Below the pieces are notes generated by a model that searched no databases, had not been told where the DNA came from, and saw only the letters and a program-made list of their open reading frames with translations. Positions 52,225 to 59,714 of a stretch of DNA of 64,000 bases are shown here, piece after piece (within the stretch, counting starts at the first letter, position 1; the number at the start of each line of letters is the position of its first letter). The DNA is from Corallococcus macrosporus DSM 14697 (GTDB taxonomy: Bacteria; Myxococcota; Myxococcia; Myxococcales; Myxococcaceae): positions 6,296,001-6,360,000 of the forward strand of contig NZ_CP022203.1 of assembly GCF_002305895.1 (NCBI RefSeq), in the 5' to 3' direction. Both the position numbers and the translations under genes were made by a program.

Positions 52225-53370
52225 TCAATGGGCCGCCGAGCCGGGGGGCTCGACGCGTTCCACCTGCTTCTGGACGGCCGGATCCGCCGGGACGTCACCG
52301 CCGAGCTGGATGTACGACAATAGATGCGTGCGCCCGCCCGAGGTTGCGCCGCCGCCCAGCGTCTTCTCATAGGCCGCGCGGTTGGCCTCCAGGCTGGCGA
52401 CCGTCGTCTCCAGGGCCTGCCGCTCCCTGGCGTCCTGGGTGCCCGCCAGCCGCGTCTTGGCCCGGGCGAGGTTGCCTTCGAGCAGGCGGAGCTGCTGCCG
52501 CGTCCGCTCCTGGACGCCGGCGTCGGCGAAGCGGCCCTTGCCGTCCAGTTGGAGCACCAGCTTCGCCAGCTCGCGGCCCCGGGCCCCCGGGGGAATCACG
52601 GTGGCCAGGGCCTGCTGCTGGGCCATGCCCGGCCCCCGGCCCTCGTGGGACTGCACCACGAAGTCCACGCCCTCCGCCTGGTCGGCCAGCTTGAGCGCCT
52701 CGTCGCGGGGCAGCGCCGCGAGCACCACCACCAGGTCCACCTTGGACGTCTCCCGCAGGCGCTTCGCCTCGGCGGCCACGGCGGGTTGCACGGGGAGCCC
52801 CTGCACCACCTCCTGGGCCTGCCCCGGAGCGGCCCGCCCCACGGGCACCGGCTTCGCCGTGACGGGCGAGACGCCCACCACGCCCACCTTCACGCCGCCC
52901 ACCGTCGTCACCAGGGAGGCCGGGAAGAGCCGCTTGCCCTTCGCGTCCGCGAGGTTCGCCGACAGGAGCTTCAGCTTCGCCTTCCGCGTCTGCCGCTTGA
53001 GAAAGCCCACGCCCAGCCCGAGGTCGCGCGTGCCCACCGCCATGGCCGCGGTGCCCTGCGCGTCCATCTGCGACAGGATGAGCTCCGCGCGCGCGCGGGC
53101 ATCCGGCGCCTGCGCGCTGTCCCGGCTCTTGAAGAGCGCATTGCCGGCGTCCAGCACGAGCACGGGTGCGCCCTGCTCGCGCTCCTTCTCAATCGCGACT
53201 TTTCGCCTGGCCAGACCGCCAGCGGGGTTGTGCCTTCAACCACAGGGGGCGACTTCGCCCCCATTGTCTCCCGTGAAGAGCAGGACGAGCTGCCTGGGGG
53301 CCGCCCCCGCCACCAGGGGCAGCAGGAGCAGCAGCGCCAGCGCGGCCAGCTTCAGCGGACGCGGGCTCAC
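52225..53370 (-). CDS. Metallophosphoesterase/5'-nucleotidase-like protein with in-frame TGA (candidate selenoprotein)
   Basis: Read through one TGA (53236-53238, codon 45) this encodes 381 residues. A signal peptide (LALLLLLPLVAGAA) is followed by LLFTGDNGGEVAPCG, then the TGA, then RHNPAGGLARRKVAIEK and VLVLDAGNALF without any frame change. Relatives have PCGC...GGLARR, so the TGA falls on the second Cys. A hairpin with loop GGUCUG starts soon after. Metal-binding motifs of true phosphatases are degenerate (GTRDLG for GNHD/E, QSHEGRG for GHxH). The GTG start at 53370 overlaps the upstream lipoprotein stop by 4 bp. The alternative reading is a pseudogene with a Cys-to-stop mutation. Confidence 0.7.
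53204..53238 (-). promoter_or_regulatory. UGA codon with SECIS-like hairpin
   Basis: Eighteen nucleotides after the UGA comes the loop GGUCUG on a stem CUGGC/GCCAG, extendable by two pairs past one bulged G. In E. coli fdhF the same GGUCUG also starts 18 nt after its UGA and contributes to the SelB-binding loop. Part of the match is forced by the Gly-Gly-Leu coding of the family, so it supports but does not prove selenocysteine insertion. Confidence 0.5.
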
Positions 53371-54200
53371 TTCTTGGCCTTCTTCGCCTTCTTGTCCATC
53401 TCGGCGATGCGCGCCTTGGCCGTCTTCGCCTCGGCGGACTTCGGGTAGCTCTTGATGAGCTCCTCCAGCGCCAGCCGCGACTCCTCCTTCATCTTCAACC
53501 GGGCGAAGCAGTCCGACGAGCGCAGGTACGACTCCGGCGCGGAGGCCGCCTTGGGGAAGTCCTGCAGCACCTTGCCGTACTCGAAGAGGGCCTCGCGGCA
53601 CTTCGACTCGGAGAAGTACGTCTCACCCAGGCCGAAGTGGGCGTCCCCCACCAGCCCGTCCTTGGGCCACTTCTTCATGAACTCATTGAAGAGCTGGCGC
53701 GCCAGGAGCAGGTCGCCGGCCTTGGCCTTCTGGTTGGCGAGCGCGAGGAACTCCTTCTTGTCCGTGGGGCGCTTGAGCTCCTCGGCCTTCTTCTTGGCCT
53801 CGGCCTCCTTCAGCGCGGCCTCGCCCTGCATGGCCACCAGCTTCTGGTCCTGCGCGGCCAGCGCCGCCTCCAGCTCGGTGATTTTGTGGAGGTACGTCTC
53901 CACCTGGCCGCGGAGCTGGGCGAGGTCCTCCACCGTCTTCTGGAACTGGATGCCGATGTCCGCGTCCTTGCGGCGCGACGCGGTGTCCAGCCCCTTGAGG
54001 GCCTTGGTGACCTCGGCGACCTTCTCGTCGATTTTCGGGAGCGTGGCGGCGAGCTGCTCGCGCGTCTCCTTCAGCTCCGACTGAATCCGCGTCGTGTCGG
54101 TGCCGAGCCGGTCGACCTTCGCCTCGAGGGCGCGGCCGCGGTCAGCGGGATAGAAGCAACCAGGGAGGACCAGCAGGGATATCAGCGCCAGGCGTCGCAT
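53367..54200 (-). CDS. Coiled-coil TPR lipoprotein (CpoB/YbgF-like)
   Basis: This 277-residue lipoprotein has a signal peptide and lipobox LVLPGC. Residues 25-150 are charged heptad-type coiled coil, then TPR repeats follow (LLLARQLFNEFMKKWPKDGL, GDAHFGLGETYFSESKCREA, SRLALEELIKSYPKSAEAKT). This order matches CpoB/YbgF, which in other bacteria links Tol-Pal to peptidoglycan synthesis; no tol-pal genes are here. The ATG at 54200 is clear. The Lys-rich end (KKAKKAKK) overlaps the GTG of the next gene. Confidence 0.82.
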   Translation of the reverse strand: MRRLALISLLVLPGCFYPADRGRALEAKVDRLGTDTTRIQSELKETREQLAATLPKIDEKVAEVTKALKGLDTASRRKDADIGIQFQKTVEDLAQLRGQVETYLHKITELEAALAAQDQKLVAMQGEAALKEAEAKKKAEELKRPTDKKEFLALANQKAKAGDLLLARQLFNEFMKKWPKDGLVGDAHFGLGETYFSESKCREALFEYGKVLQDFPKAASAPESYLRSSDCFARLKMKEESRLALEELIKSYPKSAEAKTAKARIAEMDKKAKKAKK

Positions 54201-54286
54201 CGGGGGGCATCTTAGGACCAAACGCCCTGCCCGTCCGGACTTCTCTCGCTCGCCAGGGCTCCCGCCGGGGCCGCCCGGCTGGTCCC

Positions 54287-55771
54287 TCACCGCCTCCGGC
54301 CGGAAAACTCCAGCCGCTCGGCAGCGTGCGCGCAGGCGACGCGCAGCCGCTCGGCGTTGAGGAAGAAGGCCACCGGCCGTGCCCGGCCCGACTCCAGGGA
54401 CTGGAAGGCCCGGCGGTACTCGGCAGCCGCGTCGGCGGGGCGCTGGCACTGCTCCAAGAGCAGCCCGAGCAGGTACCGGGCGGCCGCGTGGTCCGGGTCC
54501 AACGCCAGGCAGTGGCGCAGGTCGCGCTCGGCCACGGCGTCGGAGACACCGGAGGCGGCGCCGTCCAGGACGCAGGCGAAGAGGAGGTCGGCCTCGGCGT
54601 GGGACTCCGGGCCCGGCGAGGAGGCCGCTGGCGCGCCGAGGGCGTCTGCGTCCAGGCCGTCTGGGGATGGACTCACTGCCGCTGAGAGCGGGCTGGCCTC
54701 CATTCCATGGGAACCCGGCACGTTCGCGCCGCCACGCGCGGCCCCCCGCGTCGGAAGCCCGCTGGCCTCGGCCCCGCTGGCCCCCGCTCGGACAGGCGCT
54801 GGCCGGGCGGCCTCGCCCGAGCGGCCCTCTCGAATCATGGCGGCCTCGCCACCCACTGCCGGGGCCCGCTGAGGACGCGCCGGAGACGACGCCGCGACGC
54901 GCCCCTCGGTACGCCGCCCGTTCGTGACAGCCGCCTCGCCGTTCGGCGAAGGAGGCACCGCCCCCGCTTCCTCCGACCGGACGTAGAAGAAGGCCTGCTC
55001 GCCGCGGTGCACCCGCAGCGACGGCGGCACGCGCAGCAGCGGCTCGGACGCGGACAAGACGAGCACCCCGCCGGGCGCCAGGCTCCCGGCGAGCGCCTCC
55101 ACCGTGCGGTGGAACGCCTCCGCGGTGAAGTAGATGAGGACGTTGCGGCAGAAGATGACGTCGAAGCCGCCGCCCCCGGGCGCCACCGGATAGGGCGTCT
55201 CCATCAGGTTGTGGCACTGGAAGCTCGCGCGCTCCCGCAGCGCGGGCGCCAGGGCCTCCCGCGAGCCGGACCGGACGAAGTACCGGGAGCGCAGCTCGTC
55301 CGGGACGCGGCGCAACTGCTCCCGGCTGAAGGCCAGCCACTGCGCGCGGCGCAGCGCGTCCCCGGCGATGTCCGTCCCCAACACCGTGCTCTCTGGATCC
55401 GCCCCCGCGTCCGCGAGCAGGACGAGCAGCGTCGCCACCTCCTCGCCCGTGGAGCACCCCGCGCTCCAGACGCGCAAGGGCCGCCGCGTCCTGGCCACCA
55501 GCGGCGAGAGGACCTGCGCGCGGAACGCGGTGAGCTGGACCTCGTCGCGGAAGAGGTCCGTCTTGTTCACCACCACCGCGGCGATGAGGTCCTCCAGGTC
55601 CGTCACGCCCGACGGGGACTGGAGGAACATCAGGTACTGGTGCGGCGTGAGGCCCTGGCTGCGCGCGGCCAGCCGCTCATCCAGCCGGCGGACCTGGGGG
55701 CCGCTGAGGGCCATCCCCGTCCGCGCCGACAGGAAGGCGCGCACTCCGGACCATGGCGCGCCGTCCGCCAC
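54287..55771 (-). CDS. cheR: CheR methyltransferase with TPR-like C-terminal extension
   Basis: This 494-residue enzyme methylates glutamates of chemoreceptors using SAM. The N-terminal helical domain covers 1-80. LRVWSAGCSTGEEVATLLVL is SAM motif I, VLGTDIAGDALRRA the acidic strand, and FDVIFCRNVLIYF the catalytic-domain signature. Residues 280-390 are low-complexity Ala/Gly/Pro linker, and 390-480 contain TPR-like helices (AERDLRHCLALDPDHAAARY). The GTG start at 55771 lies 6 bp after the cheB stop, so both are translated from one operon. Confidence 0.92.
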   Translation of the reverse strand: MADGAPWSGVRAFLSARTGMALSGPQVRRLDERLAARSQGLTPHQYLMFLQSPSGVTDLEDLIAAVVVNKTDLFRDEVQLTAFRAQVLSPLVARTRRPLRVWSAGCSTGEEVATLLVLLADAGADPESTVLGTDIAGDALRRAQWLAFSREQLRRVPDELRSRYFVRSGSREALAPALRERASFQCHNLMETPYPVAPGGGGFDVIFCRNVLIYFTAEAFHRTVEALAGSLAPGGVLVLSASEPLLRVPPSLRVHRGEQAFFYVRSEEAGAVPPSPNGEAAVTNGRRTEGRVAASSPARPQRAPAVGGEAAMIREGRSGEAARPAPVRAGASGAEASGLPTRGAARGGANVPGSHGMEASPLSAAVSPSPDGLDADALGAPAASSPGPESHAEADLLFACVLDGAASGVSDAVAERDLRHCLALDPDHAAARYLLGLLLEQCQRPADAAAEYRRAFQSLESGRARPVAFFLNAERLRVACAHAAERLEFSGRRR

Positions 55772-55777
55772 CCGGGC

Positions 55778-56836
55778 TCAGCGCCCCACGGCGAGGGACT
55801 CTCCCCGGGCCAGCCGCACCAACGTCGCCGCGACCTCGTCACCGTGGATGAGGTGGTCCACCGCCTTGCGCTCCACCGCCGCGCCCGGCATGCCGAACAC
55901 CACGCAGGACTCCTCGTTCTGCGCCACCGCCAGCCCGCCCGCCTGCTTGATGGCCAGCAGGCCGTCCGCCCCGTCCGCGCCCATGCCCGTCAGCACCAGG
56001 CCCACCGCGCGCCGGCCATAGGTCCGCGCCGCGCTCTCCAGCAGCATGGTGCCGGACGGCATGTGCCCGTCCCGCTCCACGCCCGGCTTGAGCCCCACGC
56101 GTCCCCGGAAGGGGATGACGGTGTGCTGCCCCGGCGGAGCGATGAGCACGTGCCCCGGCATCAGCGGCTCTCCGTCCTGGGCCAGCCGCACCTTCAGCTT
56201 GCTGGCCCCGGCCAGCCACCCCGCCAGGGACTCCGCGAAGGCGGCGTTGATGTGCTGGACGATGACGATGGGCGCCGGGAAGTCCGCGGGCAGCTCCGAC
56301 AGCATCTTGAAGAGGACCTGGGGCCCGCCCGTGCTCGCCGCCACCACCACCACGCCCATGGACACCGCTGGAAGCACCGACGTGGCCACCCGGGGCGGCA
56401 GCAGCGGGCCGCGCTGGGGCCGGCGCAGGTGGCGGATGACGCGCACCGAGGACAGCAGCCGGATTTCGCGCACGAGGTTCCACGCGTCCGGCCCGGCGTC
56501 GATGGCGGGCTTGATTTGAAGGGCCAGCGCCCCCAGCTCCAGCGCGCGGTAGGTCAGCTCCGGCGCCTGCGAGCGCGGGTCCGCCGTGAGCACCAGGATG
56601 GGCGTGGGGCACTCCGCCATGATGTGCTCGGTGGCGGTGAGCCCGTCCATGACGGGCATGTCCACGTCCATGGTGATGACGTGGGGACGCAGCTCCCGGG
56701 TCATCTCCACGGCCTGCTTGCCGTCCGCGCAGGTGCCCACGACTTCGATATCGGGGTCCTTGCTCAGCGCCTCGCAGATGAGCTGTCGGCAGATGAGGGA
56801 GTCATCGACCACCAGCACCGACACTTTCTTGCCCAT
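55778..56836 (-). CDS. cheB: CheB receiver-methylesterase
   Basis: This 352-residue response regulator removes methyl groups from, and deamidates, chemoreceptors. The receiver domain ([28 protein letters not shown] with the phospho-Asp) covers 1-125. The esterase domain has the catalytic Ser in [13 protein letters not shown], His in [14 protein letters not shown] and Asp in [12 protein letters not shown]. The ATG at 56836 is preferred. The frame stays open upstream to 58306 because it passes through a remnant of the cheA 3' end, not because the protein is longer. Confidence 0.93.
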   Translation of the reverse strand: MGKKVSVLVVDDSLICRQLICEALSKDPDIEVVGTCADGKQAVEMTRELRPHVITMDVDMPVMDGLTATEHIMAECPTPILVLTADPRSQAPELTYRALELGALALQIKPAIDAGPDAWNLVREIRLLSSVRVIRHLRRPQRGPLLPPRVATSVLPAVSMGVVVVAASTGGPQVLFKMLSELPADFPAPIVIVQHINAAFAESLAGWLAGASKLKVRLAQDGEPLMPGHVLIAPPGQHTVIPFRGRVGLKPGVERDGHMPSGTMLLESAARTYGRRAVGLVLTGMGADGADGLLAIKQAGGLAVAQNEESCVVFGMPGAAVERKAVDHLIHGDEVAATLVRLARGESLAVGR

Positions 56837-56882
56837 GCCCTGTCCATACCCCGTGCGCGAGCCCGGGAGTATAGCCAATGCA

Positions 56883-56980
56883 GGGGCCTGTGAGCCCAGC
56901 CGTCGCCGCGCCACATCCACCAGGTCCTGGCGCACGGGGCCGCCCTGGGTGATGGAGCGGCCCACACCCGCGATAGGGCC
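56883..56980 (-). pseudogene. Remnant of the cheA 3' end upstream of cheB
   Basis: About 98 bp match the end of the present cheA (59704-59800). Translated, the remnant reads [17 protein letters not shown] followed by [10 protein letters not shown], against AGVDGYITKGDLVRQD and LVDVVRRLLG in CheA. The stop codon is lost. It lies 47 bp upstream of the cheB start and ends at a small perfect palindrome (GATAGGG-C-CCCTATC, 56972-56986). Confidence 0.75.
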
Positions 56981-57079
56981 CCTATCCCGACTACACGCAC
57001 AAGCGGGGAAATCATTGACCTGATGCGCGGGGGCGGGATAGCGGCGTCCCGACTTTCTTCCGCTCGAAAGGAGCGCATC

Positions 57080-57838
57080 TTGGTCCGGCGATTTCTCCCC
57101 TCCCTCCTGCCGCTGGTGCTGGCGGCCTCCACGGCCGCGGCGCAGACCACCCCCGTCGCCATCACCTTCGATGGCTCTTGGAACGAGACGCCGTCGGTGG
57201 AGCTGATTCCCGCGGGCGGACAGGTGGTGGTCAACTACGACACCAGCCGCCTGCCGCAGTGCCGGGGCACCACGTCCTCGGGCGACCCGACCTGGACCAT
57301 CACCGGCCACGTCCAGGTGAACCGCGGCCCGGTGGTGAGCTTCTGGGTGGCCGGCCACGAGCCGAACAACAACCCCACCCAGCGCACCCTGCATCTCCCC
57401 GCGGGGTTGAGCGGCGCCCTGGTGATGTGGTTCGACATCTCGAGCCAGGGCTGTCAGGCCTGGGACTCCAACCACGGGAACAACTACCACTTCCCCATCG
57501 GCGCGCCGACGCTCTCCTTCAACGCGAACTGGGATGAGGCCGTGGCGGGCACGCTGCGCGCCGGCGAGCCCTTCATCATCAACTACGACGTGAACCGCCT
57601 GCCCGAGTGCCGCGCGACCTACAACGGCCCGGCCTGGGCCATTGTCGCGCAGTACCGCTTCGACAACGGCCCCATCCAGGAGACGGCTGTCACCGGCTCC
57701 GGCACGTCCGTGCCGACGGCCATCACCGCGCCGGCCGGCGCCCGCCACCTGGAGCTGTGGTTCCGCAACACGGACCGCAGCTCCTGCGTGCGCTACGACA
57801 GCGACTACGGCGCCAACTACCACTTCGCCGTGGAGTGA
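57080..57838 (+). CDS. Exported two-repeat beta-rich protein (DUF6209-like)
   Basis: This 252-residue secreted or periplasmic protein has a signal peptide ([20 protein letters not shown]). Two homologous halves follow. Each has an aromatic strand ([24 protein letters not shown]), then [14 protein letters not shown] or [14 protein letters not shown], and ends [14 protein letters not shown] or [15 protein letters not shown] believe this is the DUF6209 family, without database proof. Function is unknown; the beta layout and paired Cys suggest an extracytoplasmic binding fold. The TTG start at 57080 follows AAGGAG at six-base spacing. Confidence 0.78.
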   Translation: MVRRFLPSLLPLVLAASTAAAQTTPVAITFDGSWNETPSVELIPAGGQVVVNYDTSRLPQCRGTTSSGDPTWTITGHVQVNRGPVVSFWVAGHEPNNNPTQRTLHLPAGLSGALVMWFDISSQGCQAWDSNHGNNYHFPIGAPTLSFNANWDEAVAGTLRAGEPFIINYDVNRLPECRATYNGPAWAIVAQYRFDNGPIQETAVTGSGTSVPTAITAPAGARHLELWFRNTDRSSCVRYDSDYGANYHFAVE

Positions 57839-57939
57839 GCCGGGCCTGCCGGGGCGCATGTGAGCGCCACCTGCGTGGGGCGGGCTGACGACGCCGCCTG
57901 CCTCCGCAACGCGGCCGTTCGCGTGTACTCGGCGAAAGC

Positions 57940-57967
57940 GCCGAGCAATCCGTTGTGATTGCTCGGC
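57940..57967 (+). terminator. Perfect 11-bp hairpin downstream of the two-repeat protein gene
   Basis: Arms GCCGAGCAATC and GATTGCTCGGC are perfectly complementary around a 6-nt loop, 102 bp after the stop codon. Only a short pyrimidine tail (TTGCTCTCGTT) follows. The rest of the 365-bp gap (57839-58203) holds nothing I recognise beyond a probable promoter for the next gene. Confidence 0.5.
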
Positions 57968-58203
57968 TTGCTCTCGTTGAACGCTATCGCCCTGACTCTC
58001 CTCGGGTCCGCGTCTCCCGTTCCGCGTGTATCGCCGCGAGCCACCCCGCAGGCGCATGCGGCCCGGTCTTCCGCATACGGTCCCTCGCGGCGTGCGCTGA
58101 CGGATTCCCGCGCCTGACGCTGGCGCCTCGGATGACCGGCCCCTACCGAGGGGGCGTGGGAAGGTTGCTACGCTCAAGCCCACCTTGGTAGGTTGGCTGG
58201 ACG

Positions 58204-59151
58204 ATGCGGACGCTCCCACTTTTCCGGTACGGACTGATTGCTGTCCTTGCGGCCTCGTCAGTCGCGCAGGCCCGTCATGAGCGCGACCAGCCCACCGTGC
58301 GCCCAATCATGCTCTCCGAGCACCCGAGCAATGGCACCCACTCCATCTATGTGAAGGGGCGGATCGTCACGACACTGCGGTTCGAGCAGATGATCGACGC
58401 GAGCAAGACGAAGATGATCGGTTGGGAGGGCCGACTCGAGCCGCTGGCGGTGGTTCGGAACAAGGTGATTCTTGAACCTATCCACGACCTCGACAGGGAC
58501 GAAGGAATTCCACTGGTCGTGACGCTGGCGGATGGGACCGAAATCCCGTTCCTCGTAAAACCACCGTGGAGCAAGAGGGACGGAGGGTGGCCGCCGATAC
58601 TCGACCAACAGGTCGACGTGTTCAAAGACCGGGGAAGTCATGCGTCCATGCACGCGGCGCTGATGGACGCGCTCAAGAAGAACGACACGCTTGCTGAAGA
58701 GAATGAGCGATACCGCAAGGAAGAGAATTCCGTCGACCACGCCTACGCGACGCTTCTCGTGAACGGACAGCGGAAGAAGACACCCTTTCGCCGCAGGTTC
58801 GTTTACCGGCCGAAGAATGAGGACATGGACATGGTCGTCGAAGTCTTCGCGGGCCCCGGCAAAGCGGCAGCGCTCGTCACCTTGAAGAACACCTACTACG
58901 GTGGGCCATGGGAATTTGACGGTGCGTACCTGACCCGTGACTTCACCCACGCCACGGCCCGCCCCTTCGCGCTTCGCGTGGACCGAGCCACGATTGTCCC
59001 GGGGGAGACAGGACGAATCGCGGTCGTCGCGGACAAGAGCGCCTTCCTGACGGACGACGGGCAACTCGCCGATCTCGCACTCCAGATCTTCCGCGGAGAC
59101 GGCCTCCTCCAAGTGTTCGTGAAGTTGGAACGTACCCTCGTCCAGAAGTAG
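58204..59151 (+). CDS. DUF2381 family protein (myxobacterial paralogous family)
   Basis: This is a 315-residue secreted or periplasmic protein (signal peptide [16 protein letters not shown]). It matches the myxobacterial DUF2381 family in length and in landmarks such as [27 protein letters not shown], a central coiled segment ([20 protein letters not shown]) and a C-terminal beta domain ([15 protein letters not shown]). Family members often lie next to Ser/Thr kinases; here the partner is a small lipoprotein gene 2 bp downstream. DNA composition is less GC-rich than the che genes on either side, which suits an insertion. Confidence 0.85.
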   Translation: MRTLPLFRYGLIAVLAASSVAQARHERDQPTVRPIMLSEHPSNGTHSIYVKGRIVTTLRFEQMIDASKTKMIGWEGRLEPLAVVRNKVILEPIHDLDRDEGIPLVVTLADGTEIPFLVKPPWSKRDGGWPPILDQQVDVFKDRGSHASMHAALMDALKKNDTLAEENERYRKEENSVDHAYATLLVNGQRKKTPFRRRFVYRPKNEDMDMVVEVFAGPGKAAALVTLKNTYYGGPWEFDGAYLTRDFTHATARPFALRVDRATIVPGETGRIAVVADKSAFLTDDGQLADLALQIFRGDGLLQVFVKLERTLVQK

Positions 59152-59153
59152 AA

Positions 59154-59651
59154 GTGCCGTTCATGCCGCCGCCCAAAGCCCTCCTGTTCAGTTCCATCGT
59201 CCTGCTCGCTACGTCGACCGGCTGCACAGGAAGCAGCGTCACGCTACGCCCCGACGGCAGTCCAGGTCCGCAGGAGTGCCCGGAAGAATCAAAGAAGGCG
59301 CTTCGCTACATGGGGCTGCGCGTTGGCGACAGCGTGCTGGTGGATCTCGACGCGAACCAAACCGAGAGCCGACGCCTCACGCTCTACGACGGACCGATTG
59401 AGAGTGTCACGAGGGAGGAGTTCGGTCCGCTCGGCGCGACGAGCCGCTTGTACGGGCAGGTCTGGACGAGCGGGCCACAGGTCGTCATCAGGTACTTCGA
59501 GGCGCAGTCTCCGAACGGAGAAAAAGTTCCCATCTGCGCGGTGGCGCGGCTCGGCTATGACCAGATGAGGAAGCTGCCCGAGTCCAGGCCTGGAACCGCG
59601 ATCCTCGCCGGCTCTGTCGCAGCCGCATTCATCGTCGATGCGTACCGGTGA
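59154..59651 (+). CDS. Small lipoprotein paired with the DUF2381 gene
   Basis: This 165-residue protein has a signal peptide ending in LLATSTGC, a good lipobox. The mature part is beta-type with two cysteines (PQECPEES, PICAVARLG) and ends in a hydrophobic, possibly membrane-interacting helix (GTAILAGSVAAAFIVDAY). I recognise no family. The GTG at 59154 is 2 bp after the previous stop; an ATG at 59163 is equally possible. The two genes form an operon that interrupts the che cluster. Confidence 0.75.
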   Translation: MPFMPPPKALLFSSIVLLATSTGCTGSSVTLRPDGSPGPQECPEESKKALRYMGLRVGDSVLVDLDANQTESRRLTLYDGPIESVTREEFGPLGATSRLYGQVWTSGPQVVIRYFEAQSPNGEKVPICAVARLGYDQMRKLPESRPGTAILAGSVAAAFIVDAYR

Positions 59652-59714
59652 CTTGCTCGCGCGGCGCACCACGTGCCGCGGTGCCGCTGCTCCACGCGAT
59701 TCGAGGCCTGAGCT

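Noticed and set aside
54201-55457. A 696-residue version of the TPR lipoprotein
   Set aside because: The upstream extension is Arg/Gly/Ala-rich antisense-frame sequence through cheR; the lipoprotein signal peptide fixes the start at 54200.
56837-58306. An extended CheB of 842 residues
   Set aside because: The additional 490 residues are antisense to the two-repeat gene and include the cheA remnant; CheB proper starts at 56836 with a normal receiver domain.
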